DNA of 64,000 nt from Linnemannia elongata (lineage: Eukaryota; Mortierellomycota; Mortierellomycetes; Mortierellales; Mortierellaceae): positions 1,984,001 to 2,048,000 of the forward strand of contig JAXBDG010000013.1 in the NCBI GenBank assembly GCA_036320915.1. Reading direction: 5' to 3'. The position numbers and the translations under genes are program-made. Numbering within the stretch: the stretch's first letter is position 1; every line of letters begins with the position of its first letter. Positions 46,301-60,154 of the stretch are shown piece by piece. The notes beneath the pieces were generated by a model. It was given only the letters and a program-made list of their open reading frames with translations, was not told the origin of the DNA and did not search any database.

Positions 46301-48960
46301 TTTTTTCTCGCCTTTTGCCTTTTTGCGTTGTGTGGGATGCTCCAGAAATTAGAAATCAAGAAAGAAAAAAAGCCCATCCAGTCTCTACTCTCCACAGGAG
46401 GTAAAGGAGGGAGAGCGAGGAAGGAACAGGAGGGAGAGGGTAGAGATATGCACATCAGAAGCGATATGATGCTATTTGATAGACTAGATAGAGGTGGGGA
46501 AGTGGAGGAGAGAGGGAATCAGGCATATCAGAAGAACAAGATAAAGGAGTGGAGTGGAGTGAAGTGTATGCATGCGTCGTGGATAAGCGAAGGAGAGAGA
46601 GAAGAAGAAGGGAGAGAGAGAAGGAGAGGGAGGGGAGGTGGGAGGATGGAGTGGGGAAGGAGAGAGTGGGGATGTACGACGCGAGGTATGATGATAGATA
46701 TGCATGGACCAGAAGAAATGACTATCTGTGGGTCGAGAGATGGAAGGAATGGCCACCTTTGGAGAGTTAGCCACATTGCATACGCCCATGGAAAGGAGAT
46801 AGTTAGAAGAATGAAAGGACAACGAGGAGGAGAAGGACTATGCTGTCATTGTATACTTATGATGGGAATCATGTTCTTGGTTCCTTTCATTCTTGATCAA
46901 TGATCAGTGATCAATCAGATAGGGCCAAGCCATCAGTTGTAGTTTACTAGTCTCAACCATGGTTCTATCTTTCTATAACTTATCAGCTAAACTACAACAA
47001 TGCTGGTAAGGGAGTATGTGCACTATCAATGAGACGCGTCTCCTTTATCTACATAGCTCGAATCTCATTCCTTGACATCTACCACGGGACCAACTCAAAA
47101 TGTGTAGAAAGTTCAGCAGCTAACACAAAAAAGAGGAGTCTGGACCGTGGCCCCTGTGCAATTAGGCACTCCTAGTTGATGTTGTCCTGCTTTTGTTGTT
47201 ACTGTTGATGCTGTCAATTATCGCTGTTCTGTTATCGTTTCCTTTTTCAATCTTCGCCAATTATCCCATCTCTCCCTCTTCAACAGCGTTCATTCGTTGG
47301 TTGGTCGTTCGTTGGGATCTTTGAAATCAGAACGCTAAACGGAACGGATGGGGCAGGACGCACTAAGAGTTCGAGTCACTCTTTGTGCATGTATCAGAGT
47401 TCCTTTCCCTCACTAGCGCACATTATAATTTCCACTCTTCCTCATCCTTGTCATGTCTTGCACTTTCGCCGTCGCCCACACGCAACAACCAGGTTCCGAG
47501 CACAAAACCCTCTTTTGCCGAGTCATCACCCAAAAGAGTCATACGCTCGCTCCTCTCAAATACTGGCAGGCAGGCAGGCAGGCAGAATGTCGGTGAAATA
47601 AATGAACGTAAAAAAAAGCCTATCGGGAAAAGATGGGAGCAAAGATGTCTTGAACCATGATGTAGGTTGGAACGGGGCCTCTTCCTTCCACTGAACTCTC
47701 TCCTCCCAATCCACCACCGCCAACACCCCCAACTCAACTCAATTCCTTGTCTCTTAGGAACTCTAGACCCATGAACCTTTTTATTTCATCATCGACACAC
47801 TACTGCATCCACATCGTGTTACCAGGACCAGCTGAGAATGGTGTGCTCACCACACAGTCATCCAACGGGGCACCAGACCTAGCATTCTCTTCTCTCTCGT
47901 TCATTTCTCTATGCCTTTTTTGAAACCAACATGATTCACAATTGAAAATAGAGACGTCGTTGCCCTTGCCGAACGCCGAAAATAACAACAAAGGGCAAGG
48001 CAACAAGGGACCGAGCTGTGGATGGCTGGGGTAAGCAAAATACCGTAAGCAGACACAGACAAACAAAAGCAACCCAAAAGAACAAGAAATAAATGAAAAA
48101 GAGAGTTTTTTGTTCATGTTGCGTTCAGAATGAAAAACGTGGACCGGCCGCTTAATAGTTATTGATGTCTTTGATCCAGACTCTTGTCATATGCTTACTA
48201 CAGTACAGAGAGGAAGAGGAAGGGCACTAAAAAAGGGTTATATGAAAGAACCATGGGACCATAGTACCAAAAAAACAAACGCGGGAATGAAAAAAGGTAC
48301 AAGGAGTACACGGGGGTGAGGGCTGCGCGCGGGATAGTAGGATAGCGGAGGGGCAAGTATGCAAGTGCCATCTGCATCTGAGGGGGCGAGCATGAACACA
48401 GGATCATTAAGTGGAGAAGAAGCAATTGGTGCATAGCCGCCGATCTATTTTGCATTTATTTTCCGAGTGAAGTTTGTTGACGGGTCTATTCATTTATGTC
48501 GGGTTTTTGAGAGGTGCAGGCATGAAAGGAGGGGGGAGTTTACTAGCCAGCTTACTTCTTGCACGACTTGTGTAGTATCTCTTTCAACTACACCACTCAG
48601 AACCGCTCCTTGTTAGTTTGCATTAGCGGGAAGGAGTGGGAAGAAAATGAGGGGTGATTTTCGTTACTTCTCACTTCCTGACAATCTTCCGATAAACAAA
48701 CATAAGAGAAACAACAACCAAACCAAACCAAATGACAGCATATACTCTCATGAATAAACACAGTTGTATAGAATGAAAGGCATTCAATAACAGTGCTAAC
48801 ATTCCTAGAATTTGACCAAACAGCCCTTTTTCCATTATTTTTTGGTTGGTGTTTTTGTGTCCCTCTGACAAGACAAAAAAAAATACGTTAGAGAGAGTTT
48901 AGGGAGGGGAGCGGTTACTCTCCGAGCTTGCATTAGTCACAATCGGGAGGTCACCCGTTT
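43399..48960. other. Gene-poor region, part 2
   Basis: No credible gene on either strand. It holds purine-rich tracts (43505-43700 and 46585-46675), a pyrimidine tract (about 46059-46140), a (GGCA)n at about 47563-47584 and an 11-bp inverted repeat at 46936-46946 and 46988-46998. Most open frames read as simple-sequence Ser/Pro/Arg/Glu or Phe/Leu runs caused by these tracts. Confidence 0.55.
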
Positions 48961-51900
48961 ATGCAAAAAAAAAAAAAAAAAAAATGAAAAGAGAAGACAA
49001 CGTAGACAAAGCGGTCGTTCGTTGACTGGCTGGCGCTGGTCCAGTCCAATCCAGCCCCCTCCCAAGAGGTGGGTGGCCCAATCCCTAGTGTGCTGTATAG
49101 ATAGAATAGTAAGAAAACGATTGAAACCAGCGCACAACCGCAGAAATCTCAAGTTTTGAGTGTCTGTGTGTGCCTGAGAAGAATAAAAAATGAAGGTTCT
49201 TGCTATTGGGTCATCGTGCATCCCCCTTTTTTTTTTTTTTTTTTTTTTGTGAACTACTGGAAGTAGCTCTGTAGTAGTTGTATAGTATTAGTCCGGCCGT
49301 TGATAGTCCTCGCATTGTGGGACTGTGCGAGTTATGCAAGAAAGGAAGAAGACCGTCAACGGTACTCTACTTTGTGCGCAGAGCTAAAGAGAAGATGGAG
49401 AACATGAAACGCCATCCATGCACTATACACAACACGACAACACAAAAACAACAATAAGCGGACAAACAGAACAGCATGCTGCGAACAATGGCTATCAACA
49501 TCATGTTAAATGCAAACAAAAAGTTAGTCAATTCAGGGGTTGAAGAATGGTAAGAGATGGTGTATAGATCGGCATCGTATCATCTTTTGCCTAAACACGC
49601 GCTCCGACTATCTTTCTTTCCCTCAATGTTTTTTTTGGCCAGGCTCTTATATCTCGGCAAACATCGTCGTCATTGCCGTCATTGTCATGATAATCCTTGA
49701 CAAACCATAACAAAAAGCCAAGCGGCAGTTGGACCATCATGCAGCATTATCGAGGAACATGAGTGGTAGAAGACCGACAATCACAATTCTAACGGCCAAT
49801 GTTGCCTTATTCTCACTAGTCCCTACATTTCAGCTATCTCTTTCCCTCTTTTTTTTCTTTCCTTCTTCCTCGACAGTGCACTAATGAAAGTTCCAATCGG
49901 ACAATGAAGTTTTAATGCACAATCGCGACTATTATGAGATTCCCTCTTCCTCGAAAAAGGTGCTAAATCGATGAAAACCAAAGGGAGATACCTTGGTAGT
50001 CCTGTAGGTACAAGACTAGTTTTCCCCGGGGCAGCCAGTCCATGACGACAACATGAGCGAAGATCCTTTTTTTGCCTTTCTTTTCTCAAAGGACAATATA
50101 CGCATGTTCAATGGTTCAAATCGGTTCAATTGCTTATTTTTGTTGCTAAAAAAAGGAAGAGAGCTCACCCACAATTGCCGGCGTCATTGTGTTCATGCAT
50201 TAGCAATCGACTGAAATGTCTTTCTGTTCTCACGTTTTGGATGATTGTTCTTTAGATGATATCCAGGTGTTAGTGCCTCCCTGTGACCAAGAAATGCCCA
50301 CATCTACACTTCCCACGCCTTCGTAAAGTCAAGAATGACGTGAGAACAAGCAATTGCTTTTTTTCCGATGATGATGTTAGGATGAGTCTTGGGTACCAAG
50401 AAGAAGAGTACCTTTGCAGTTCAGTTGTCCGTCAATGAGAGTGAGACACCCATGCAAGTTAAAAGGAGGAGGAACCATGAAGGCGGGGAAGGAATAGAAA
50501 ACATCATAATGTGTTCACTCGTAACCATATTACGAGACGAGAGGATAAGAAGGGAGAAGGCAAGGGTGGAAGTAACTGTTGTCATTGTTCATTATTTTCT
50601 CTTTCTTTTTCAACAATATCATCTCGTCATGGACGCGTACATCATATACCATTTACTCGCCTGCTGGATGTAAAGGAGGTAGAAAGAACGTGTTTGTAAG
50701 TCCCTATGCGTTTGAGGGATGGCGTGAGGTCAGAAACAAAGGAACGACTGCGTGTTGCAAATTACAAAACGCGCAAATTGCACCCTGTCACTGATTTTCT
50801 ATCTTTTTCTTTTTTGATGGACAAATCGCGTCCACTCCTTTTCTTTTTTGTGCTCGCGTTTCTTCCTTCTTTTTTTTCTGCGTTCTCTTACCGCGTATAA
50901 GAAGGAAGGGATGTATCGCAAACTGCGCGCGCGCGTGTATACCTTGACCTAGCCCTTAGCCCTTATCCGCCTCCTCTCTTCTGATCTTCTCAATCCTTTT
51001 TTTTTATTTTTTTTATTTCGTTCATCCTCTTGTTATTTTCTCTTCTGTGCATCAGGTCACTGCAGACTGTCTTCCATCAGTTAAGTAGCAGTTATTGCTC
51101 TCCTCAACTACAATACCATCTGGGGCACTGAGAAAGAGACTAGCTGAAAGGAGATTAGAGAACACAAAACAGAAAGGATATCTATGAGAAACCTGTTTGC
51201 CAGTTCGCGACTGAAAGAGAGCATAGAAGAAGAGACGGTAGATGATGCACGCAAAAGACCATGGGATCATCCAAACAGGAGCACTTGTTCACATGTAAAG
51301 GAGGGAGGGAGAGGGAGGGAGTAATGAGAGTTGTTTTGCGGTGTGTGCGCATATATTCATTCATTCATCCATCCCTGCCTTCATTCAAAACTCTTCCTCC
51401 TGTTTCTGCGTGCTCCTTATTATTTCTTGTTCTTGTTACTATGACGATATAGGGTGAGCCATGTCGCCTCGGGGATATATTCCTTACCCTTCACAGGACC
51501 GACATGAAGAAGGGAAAAGAGGCAAGGAGCAAAAAGAAGATAAAGGACGAAACCGTTTTCCTGAAGAAAAAAGTCGTTGTACAGTCCTGCATATATGTGG
51601 TTTGTGGTTCATTGTTTCCTCCCCTCGTTTTCCTCTCCTCTCCGCTCTTGTTTTTTCTCTGCATCCGTTTGCATCCAATTGTTCGGTTGCGTCCGTGTTT
51701 TATACTATTCTGCCTATCTTTGTTTCTTTTTCTTTGTGGTGTTAGTTACTTTACATACTTCTTTCGCGCCTCAATTGACAGGATCGATAACCCTGTTGGC
51801 GCCTCAGAGTTGTTTTCTTACTCTTTGTTGTTCAAGGGTGTATGTGCGGTTATGTGTATATATGCCTAGGCCAATGCATTTTGTATTTATCTTTGGTTTA

Positions 51901-52374
51901 GGTGGGCAGAAAGGGCAGCATGTGGAGGTGACTCTGCTGTGCTTTCACAGGCGAGACAAGGCAAAAAAAAAAAAAAAAAAAAAATCTCCCATCTATTCTT
52001 CACAATTCCTCTCACTCTCTTTTTTTTTCTCCGCCATTTCTTAGACAAGAAGAGATGTACACGTTGACAGGACTGCTGAACCACCATGAAGAATAGAAAG
52101 AGCAATTGCGCGTCGAAGTGGTTTTGGTTTTTTCTTAAACCAGTCCTCTCCTCCTTCCATCTCTACATCGGCTCAATGTCGTCGCGTGTATATGTGGAGA
52201 TAGAAGAAAGTAATACATCAAGAATGAAAGAAAGAAACATGTCTTTCATCTCGTTTTGGGGGGTCTAATTGCACTTGAGCACATGGCACATTCCCCTTGC
52301 CACCATCTGGTTTTCCCCTTTTCTTTTGATGCCACTTGTGGTTTGGTTGGTCCGTTGGAAGGGTGGGCTGTATC

Positions 52375-52405
<31 letters not shown>

Positions 52406-52566
52406 GTTTTACGAGATGAGAAGTAGGTCGATTTTTTAAGGTCCAAGCTCAATTCTCCTCTCATCGTCAACAAAGGAAAATAAACAAAGGTGAGGAAAGA
52501 GAGAGCGAGATGTGTTTGACCTTCCGCTCCACAACATTACCCATGTTCCACACTGTGAGCAAGAAA

Positions 52567-52621
<55 letters not shown>

Positions 52622-55600
52622 CAGAGAAAAGGTCCATCTCGTTCTCTTTTTTATTTGCTTGACAACTCACAACGGTAATGACTCGCGCTCAATAATATTT
52701 TGGATTTAGGGTTGACCATCTCTTTTTCTTTTCTTTTATTTTTTATTTTCCGATGGGGCGATGTGCTTGCTTTGTCTTCTATCTACTCTTTCCCAATCCA
52801 TTTAGGTGCTCATCAAGGAAATAAATGTCTTGGAGCAAAGAGGGAAGAGGAGGATAGGTGATGCAGTGTAATGTGAGAGAAGGAATGGAGGACGGTTCGA
52901 GACATGGTCGAGAGCCAGTCAATTAGTACACTTGTAAATTGGTGCATCCTCACAAACAGAGGCCTAAGAGTTTTGGGTGTAGATAGAGAAAAAAAAAGCA
53001 TTGGTTCACCTTCTGTATTGTGGGGTGGAAGCGCGAGAAACGAAAAAGCAACTATAACAACATATTAACAATAAAAACAATAACAATAATAACAACATAA
53101 AACAGGACTAGAACCCAGTCTCCTTCTCATTCAACACCCTCATTTGCTCTCGATTGCTCAAATAATCAGAAGCAACACAACTTGACCCATACATAGCCTT
53201 TCAAGGAAAATAAAACAACAACAACAACGAAAGGTCATCCCACATCAACGATGCACAAACATAAAACACAACAACAACAACCACAAAAAAAAAAGAAGGG
53301 TTACGCCCACAAAGAAGGAGCTCTCAAACCCGCCCAGCCCCCCCGTCCCGTTCCCTCCACTCTTTGTCAACCCCAAAGGAATTCTAAATCCTCAACCATT
53401 GAAAAAAACAGCGACAGGAGAGAAGGAAAAGAGAGAGCAAGGGGAGGGCGAAGAAGCCTCAAACTTTATCCCTATGCAAAGCAAGAATCAGGAAAAAAAC
53501 GCACAAAAAATGCGACTTGTACAGAAACAATGTATCTGTGAGAAAGAAAGAAAAAAAAAGGTGCGTACATGCAATGGGCCACGTATTCCTTCTAGATGTG
53601 CTCTTTATGTTGTTGTTGTCGCTGTTGTTTTGTCTCTCGATCGTTTTTTTTGTCATGTCAACGCAAGTTCGCATCATCCCTCCTTCCCTCGCCCCAATCC
53701 CCCTTGCATCAACCGTTTACAATCCAACTCCCCCGCTTTATTTCGACTTTTCTGCGCAATAGGTAAGAGGGTTTGACTGGCTGCTCAATGGTGCTCAGCT
53801 CGTCGCATCTCTTTGTTTTTTTTTTTTTACTCTCGTCGCCGCATTTATTGTTTTGTGTTGCCATTTGCTCATACTACTTCAATTTTGCTATGTATTGGCT
53901 TGGCACTGCTCTTGAGAGTCAGCTGTTACGACATGCAGTTTACCCAGCCAGGCTATGTGTTAGCATCCTCCAAATATCCAAAGGTTCCGAGGAGAAAAAT
54001 CACACTAGAAAATGTACGCCTCCCACCAGGGCCTCCTTATAAGTTCTTTCTGCCTGTTATAGTAATAAAGGGAGCTTGCAAATGGACCATAATGCGTATG
54101 CATGCAATCGTGAACTAGATCTTATTTCAATGCGCCTTCCCTCACTCACTCCCTTCACACTTTTATTCGACACCATTCCATCTAGAATAGTTAGCAACCA
54201 TGGCAGCCATTTTTTTTTTTTTTTTTTTTTTTTGGGTGGGAGGATGCATGGTCCATTAGGTCGATGTTAAATTATTCTGAAACGAGGGGTAAGTGCAGAA
54301 CCAACAGCGATTGGTGACAACGGGACAATGGGCTTTTTCTTTCTTGTTCTCTCTCTTGATCCATACATACTTACAATGGACCCAGCCTTCAACCCCCTAA
54401 ATAACTTTCATCATATTTAGGTGCAGCTCCATAACAACAGGAAGAAAAGAATAGTGAATAACCCCCCCCCCTTCCCCCCCTCTTTGAGCCCACATTCCTT
54501 TGTGACAAATGGTCGATTCGAACCATGTCCATTTGCTCTGATTCTGTGTTGTGGTTTTTTTTCTTTCTTTCGCGCTTTGTTTTTGGATAAGAAGCAACAA
54601 CCACAACAACATTCCTCTTAATCATTACTGTCAGCGTCAGTATCTGGTTCCGAGACCTGCGACAATAACCAGAAATGGGGTATCAAAATATTCCTAGTAG
54701 GAGCCTGTGGGGGTAGGAGGAGGCGAAGGAAGGGTGCCTGGGGCAATTGACCGAGTGATGGAGCATAAAAAACAACAAATACTCAAATAAGGTTGTTGTA
54801 ATTGTTATGGCCCGTGCGATCTTTTTTCAAGAATATGTGTTTAATGTTTGAGAACTAATTGGATGGATGAGGGTCGCCAAGAAGAGAGTCTGGTTGGGTA
54901 GGCTAGACCCTTTGGTTTACAACAAGATGACTTGAAGTCTAGAGTAAAGAAGGGATGTTTAGTGACCAAGGTTATCTGGGTGAATGGTAGACTGGAGGTC
55001 TCGGGAGCCCCTGAACCATGGAGACAAACCGTCGAGGAGAAAAAGAGAGAGGATGTGGGCAAGACAAATAGCGGTACAATAGTTTTGAATAAAAATAGAT
55101 ACCGAGCTCTGAGGTAGCGCCTCTTCCTTGGAATGAAATGGTTCAATAGAACCGCAATGACAAGCAATTTTCATTTTCGCTCAAGAACAAAAAAAGGGTG
55201 TGAAAAACAAAGGGGAGAGGGTTTTCAATAGTGTCTTGGTAAAAGGGAGAGGTAATGTAGCTATGAGAGCAAACTACAAAAAAAGCAGGGTGAATTATTC
55301 GACCTTGTTATTCACTCTTTCTCCGAGCTTTTGCATTATTATCTAGTTATTTGTTGTCTTTTCCAACTCCATATTTACCCTGGAATCGATTCTCGACGAC
55401 GTTGGGCGACTCGCAGGGGTTATCTCGCTGATAAGGACGCCATTGTTACAAGAGAAGGTTTCGAGTTCGACAGCCAGGGGGAGGGGGGGAAGCGAAGGAC
55501 TTGGCTTTGATGACCGTGCTTAGATAGAAGCCAGAAAGCTAGAGGCGAAGTACGCGAGGGAAGGGAAAAATAAAGACGGAGGGAGGGGTACGCGTTAGAG

Positions 55601-56158
55601 ATAGAAAATAGGTAAGTCCAAGCATCCAACCAGCTCTTTCACTTAATTGCATAATACGGGTCTTATCACACCTACCCTTTTTTTCATACCCACACCTTTT
55701 TTTTTCTCTTTGTTCGTTAGGTTATCTGGATTCTGTCTAGCAAAAAAAAAACACACAAGGAGAAATACATTTCTCCGTAAAGACAGACGATCATTACGCA
55801 CTTTGTTTTTTTTGTGCCTTTATTTTTTTGTGTTCCAAGTTGTTGACCACCACGAACCAATTGATTGAGACACAGTCGTCGTTGTTGTTCCCGCCCCTCC
55901 CTCCCTGCCTCGTTCGTGTCATGTCTGCTGACTCAATGAGACAAAGATAGGCAGGATGGATGGGCAAAGCCTAGGCATTGGAGTTGGCTCTGGAGCTGAG
56001 AGCCGTTGAGGTCAGGAGGGGGATGGGATGGGTGGACGGGATGAAAACAAACGAGGAGGGAGAGGGGTAAACACGGAAAAATAAGGATAATTAACGTTAT
56101 TTTGTTGTTATCGTTGGTGTTAGGGGGCACTTACTTTCCTTAGGGTGGAGTTGCCGAG
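48961..56158. other. Gene-poor region, part 3
   Basis: No credible gene. Landmarks are A20 (48965-48984), T22 (49227-49248), A22 (51963-51984), T28 (52375-52402), (GA)n (52573-52618) and T24 (54210-54233). I looked for direct duplications at the edges of each run and found none. Confidence 0.55.
52573..52618. repeat. (AG)23 microsatellite
   Basis: 46 bases of perfect AG dinucleotide repeat. Confidence 0.85.
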
Positions 56159-56183
56159 AAAAAAAAAAAAAAAAAAAAAAAAA
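56159..56183. repeat. Poly(A) run, 25 bases, followed by a hairpin
   Basis: A25 is directly followed by a 7-bp inverted repeat, GGATGTG at 56184-56190 and CACATCC at 56200-56206, whose 9-base loop contains GCGAAGC. No target duplication is seen. Confidence 0.7.
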
Positions 56184-56247
56184 GGATGTGAGCGAAGCGC
56201 ACATCCAAGTGCTATGGTCACATTGGTAACGTGTCGCCGCATTTGTT

Positions 56248-56285
<38 letters not shown>

Positions 56286-56286
56286 G
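56248..56286. repeat. (TTG)13 microsatellite
   Basis: Thirteen TTG units. Read on the minus strand this would be a poly-Gln (CAA) codon run, but the surrounding frame is not a credible gene. Confidence 0.85.
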
Positions 56287-59200
56287 ATGCTTGTGCATGC
56301 ACAGCGCCCATTTTTCTTTCTCGCCCAATGTCAGGTTGTTAAGGGATGTCATTGCCGAAACCCAATCTGTGTCTCCAGTTTGTGTCCCTGTAGAAAAGCA
56401 CAACCTTTAACACACTGGTGGATCATGTAAGAAGACGTATGGGTTAATGACCTAGTCATTCAACCGGCAAGGCATCCAGACCAAGCAGGGCAAAAGGTGC
56501 ATTGGTACAGATGACCAGATGATCGTGCTCTCCATTTCTTTTCGCAATAGGAAAGCGAATGCAAAAAACAATGAGCAGTCAGGGTACAAAAGTTCCTCTT
56601 TCTTTCTCACAGATAACGTAGGATGTGTCCCCTCGTTGATGTAGGAATGCCTTTTGATATCTTTGCCGGAGGAAGGCAAGCAGACAGACTGGGCACATTT
56701 CGACTAGAATGCTCAAAGACCTATTGCTTATCCATCTCCGTCCGCAACTTTCATCTCTCGTGTTTGTCAAGGAAAACCTTGTTTTTGTTGTTACTATGTG
56801 TCTCAAGGGGCGAACATACAAACGCCAAATGCAAATGCAATGAACGAAAACAAGGAGTAAGGGGGCAAGTCGACACGAGAAAGATAGAAATTGAAAGATG
56901 GGAGGCCAGGTTCCCGTTTGCTCTTTCCCTGTGAGTTCCCATCCTATCTTATTTGCGCATTCCAAACCCATGCTCATTTAGTTTGATTGCAGTAGCCATT
57001 ACACAAACAAATAAGCGATGCAAAGAGAGCAATGGGGGGACGGGATCCCATCTGTCATCCCAATTGTTTATTTCGTTCTCCTCTTCCTCCTTATCTTCCT
57101 CTCTCCCATATTCACACACTTTCTTGTCCTTGCTGGATTTTTGTTTGTTCAAGGATTTTGTGACACCAGAAACCAAATTGCAGTGAACTTATTAGCCTCC
57201 TTTTCTGCTTTTACTTTGGTTTTGTATCACCCCGCCAGTCAGCAAAACAACCACAACAATGCAAGCCCCTGCATCCAGGATGGTCCAAGAGTGGAAGTAG
57301 GAGCAACAAAAAACTGGTACGGAAGGAAAGTTGCAAGGGAGGAAATGGGAAATGGGCAAGGTTGTTGAAAGTTCTGAGCCCCCCTGCTTTCGTACCGCGT
57401 CCTCCTGGACCTACGCTCTGCTCTGCTGGCGGTAAAAAAGGGAAAATGGCGAGCCAGCGAGGCTGCGAGAATGGGGCAACAACAAGCAACCGCATTGCCG
57501 TGCCGTGAACCCATCATTTTTTTTCGTTCCTCTTTCGTAGTACCAGAGGAGTATTTCTTGCAGAACCGACGTCAGAAGACGAGGATGGGAGAACCATGGG
57601 ATGCATGTGAGCACATTGAAAAAAAGCAAGGCACATTTCAACAGCAGGCTGAACTTACGGTTTTGTCCAAAACGGACTGACCGACTGCCCGGTTGACAAC
57701 CTTGTAAACACGCACACCTATTCCACCCTTGTTTGTTGAATATACAAACCTCTACATATAGTTACCAGGCCATTAGTCACTCGTAGCGAACAAGTAACAA
57801 GAAGGGACCTAGCAGGACCATAAATGAAGCTTACGGCACAAGTTCATCCGCTAGGTCGTCTACGCAATACTCTACTCCAAAGGATAGAGAAAAAAAGTGA
57901 GAAATGTTGTTCGTGGTGCTCATTTCATTGAGCAGTTTGTTTCTCTTTCATTTTCCTTTTCCTTTTCTTACTCTCTAGTTCGTTGGTCCAATGTGTCTAA
58001 CGACTGAGTAATGGCTCCGACCCCGCCCTCGTCATCCTGCTTATGCCAGAACAGCCAACATCGAGTAGCCCTCCGCCCATTTTAGTTTAATATGGTGTCG
58101 GACCGGGGGATGAGATACGGCTCATTTTCATTCATCATCGTCTTCTTTCTTTCTTTCCGATCTCTTTTTTTCTTTCTTCAGAACCCCAACCAACCAACGC
58201 ACTGCGCGGCCGTTGAACTAGTACAAAAAAAAGAGAGAGAGAGCGCGCTCGTGCTCCTAGACAATCATCTCTTCCCGGCTCACAGTCCTCTCGCCCTCGG
58301 TCTCATACTCTCACACCCTCTCATACCACTCATCGCTTTTAGTCCTTTTGCCCCCGCGTTTTTCTTTGGCATAGACCTTTCCTTTTCCGTCAACAGCATC
58401 TCGTGAAGGAATATCTTTGAGATCAAGAAGAGAATACTACTTCGAGTCATAGAGAAAGATGGAGGAGGTACGTCTACGGGAACAAATCATCTCGTTTGCT
58501 TTTTTTTTTTTTTTTTCTTGTTTGGGGATCAAAGACAAGAGCATAGAGAAGAGGGAAAGGGTGACAAAAAGGAATTTTTTCATTGGTGTTCTGTGCCCTT
58601 TACTTGACCGAGTGTACTTGGCCCTTTCCCTCTTTTCTTTTTCACTTTTCTTTTCCCCTCGCTCACTCTCCTATGTATCTCTCAGCACGCAGACTCTTTT
58701 TACCCTGTTGGTTTAAGAGGAGAATGGAGAGGAGTTAGGATCGACAAATGCTGGTCCTGAAAATATACAGTAAGCGACACTTAGAGAGTCTTCAATGAGG
58801 TCACTAAGAGTGTTCTTTCATATGGTTGACATACGAGGATTGGTTGTTCTCCCATTAGTGTTTTCATGCGATTTTTTTTTAGCTGAGCTGGGACTATAGG
58901 TGAAAGTCAGCTATTTCGCCGAACACCAATGTTACAAGAAAACTCAAAAAGTTTTGCTACCAAAAACTCAAAAAAAGGGCCAGTGGGCCATAAGGCGCCC
59001 AACAATATCAAACCAACAACCGACAAAATAAGAAAAACAAATGTCACCATATCTGGCAACCGCATCACGCTCAGGCACCCAACAATCAGAACAATTGAAC
59101 CCTGCCAGTTTTTTTTATTTTTTTTTATTTTCTTGTTTGTTGTTGGATTGTATGCTTGTTTGTTGTTTTTCATTGTTTGTTAGTATTTTGTTAGTTGTGC

Positions 59201-60070
59201 GAGATGTTTGATTGGTTGGGATGGGAAAACTGGCAAAAATGTGGCATGTCAATTCACTTTTGGTTTTGATGGCATGTTTGAGTACATGTGTCCATAAACA
59301 GAAGGAAAAAAAAGAGTGAAGGCAAACAGACAAGGAAGCATGTCGAGTGGTTTGTTGTCGTTGTTCTAGTGAAGTGAGGGAGGTACTTTTTCCTCGGGTG
59401 CTGAGTCGTAGTAAGGACGAGAAAGAAAACAAGAAAGGCCGTAGCCGTGCATGTGTCCAGGTCTGCGCATCGCCGCATTTCGCCCAATGTGCTTTGTCGA
59501 CTTTGTCTCGTGCGAATGAACGAGTCAGAGTAGAAAAGAAGAAAGGTAGACATCACCACAGCCATTCTTCAATAACGGTGACAACTAGATTATCTTCTGT
59601 CGCAACTCGCTAAACAAGTTTTGCGACAAGACGGCCAATTGAAGTGAATGAACAGGAGTGTCATAGATGTGAGAGATTGTACAAGTGGATAGGTACTGTC
59701 CTCCTGTTGGTCATTTTTGTTGTTGTCCCTGCAGTATGCATGGATTCTTCGGCGACAGAGAAAAAGAATGGCATCCCTTGAATGCTGAGCTATTGGCGTT
59801 TCAGTGGGTCCACTTTACTCTTCAGCTGTGGCTAGAGTGGTGTAAGAAAGGGAGCGCAAGATGCTGTTCCGTGTAGCCTACCTTGACGTGTTGTTGCTGT
59901 TCTCGGTTTTGTCGTTGTTAGAGTTGTTCAATCAGGTCACCCGAGAATCCCTTACGGTCCGTTGAGTTCCGTGTTATGTCCAAGGTCCTTAGGTGGTAGG
60001 GCGTCAAACGCATAAAAATTGAGGTCGTCACGTGTACTCCAAGGATCTTACATGTTGAGGAAAGGACATG
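56287..60070. other. Gene-poor region, part 4
   Basis: No credible gene. An ATGGAGGAG|GTACGT start-plus-donor look-alike is at 58459-58473, but no coding-like exon lies within reach downstream. Confidence 0.5.
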
Positions 60071-60098
60071 GTTGCATGGGACGAGCAAGGTTATCTAG

Positions 60099-60146
<48 letters not shown>

Positions 60147-60154
60147 GCATGGGA
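60071..60154 (+). mobile_element. Short retroposed insert: A45 tail between 11-bp duplications
   Basis: GTTGCATGGGA at 60071-60081 recurs exactly at 60144-60154. Between the copies are 17 bases and a pure run of 45 A (60099-60143). A poly(A) tail directly followed by a target-site duplication is the signature of LINE-type target-primed reverse transcription of a severely 5'-truncated RNA. The retained 17 bases are too few to identify the source. Confidence 0.65.

Noticed and set aside
11318..47584. Short repeats such as (GACA)n at 11318 and (GGCA)n at 47563 considered as CRISPR-like or telomeric
   Set aside because: They are plain tetranucleotide microsatellites without spacers, and no TTAGGG array is present.
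53773..54118. Two overlapping open frames with hydrophobic N termini resembling signal peptides
   Set aside because: The hydrophobic residues come from T-rich sequence, and the rest has no codon bias, cysteine pattern or domain.
56248..56286. Poly-Gln reading on the minus strand from (TTG)13
   Set aside because: The surrounding frame of 60-odd codons is simple sequence and has no coding character.
58459..58473. ATGGAGGAG followed by a GTACGT donor as a possible first exon
   Set aside because: No downstream acceptor leads to a coding-like exon within 2 kb.
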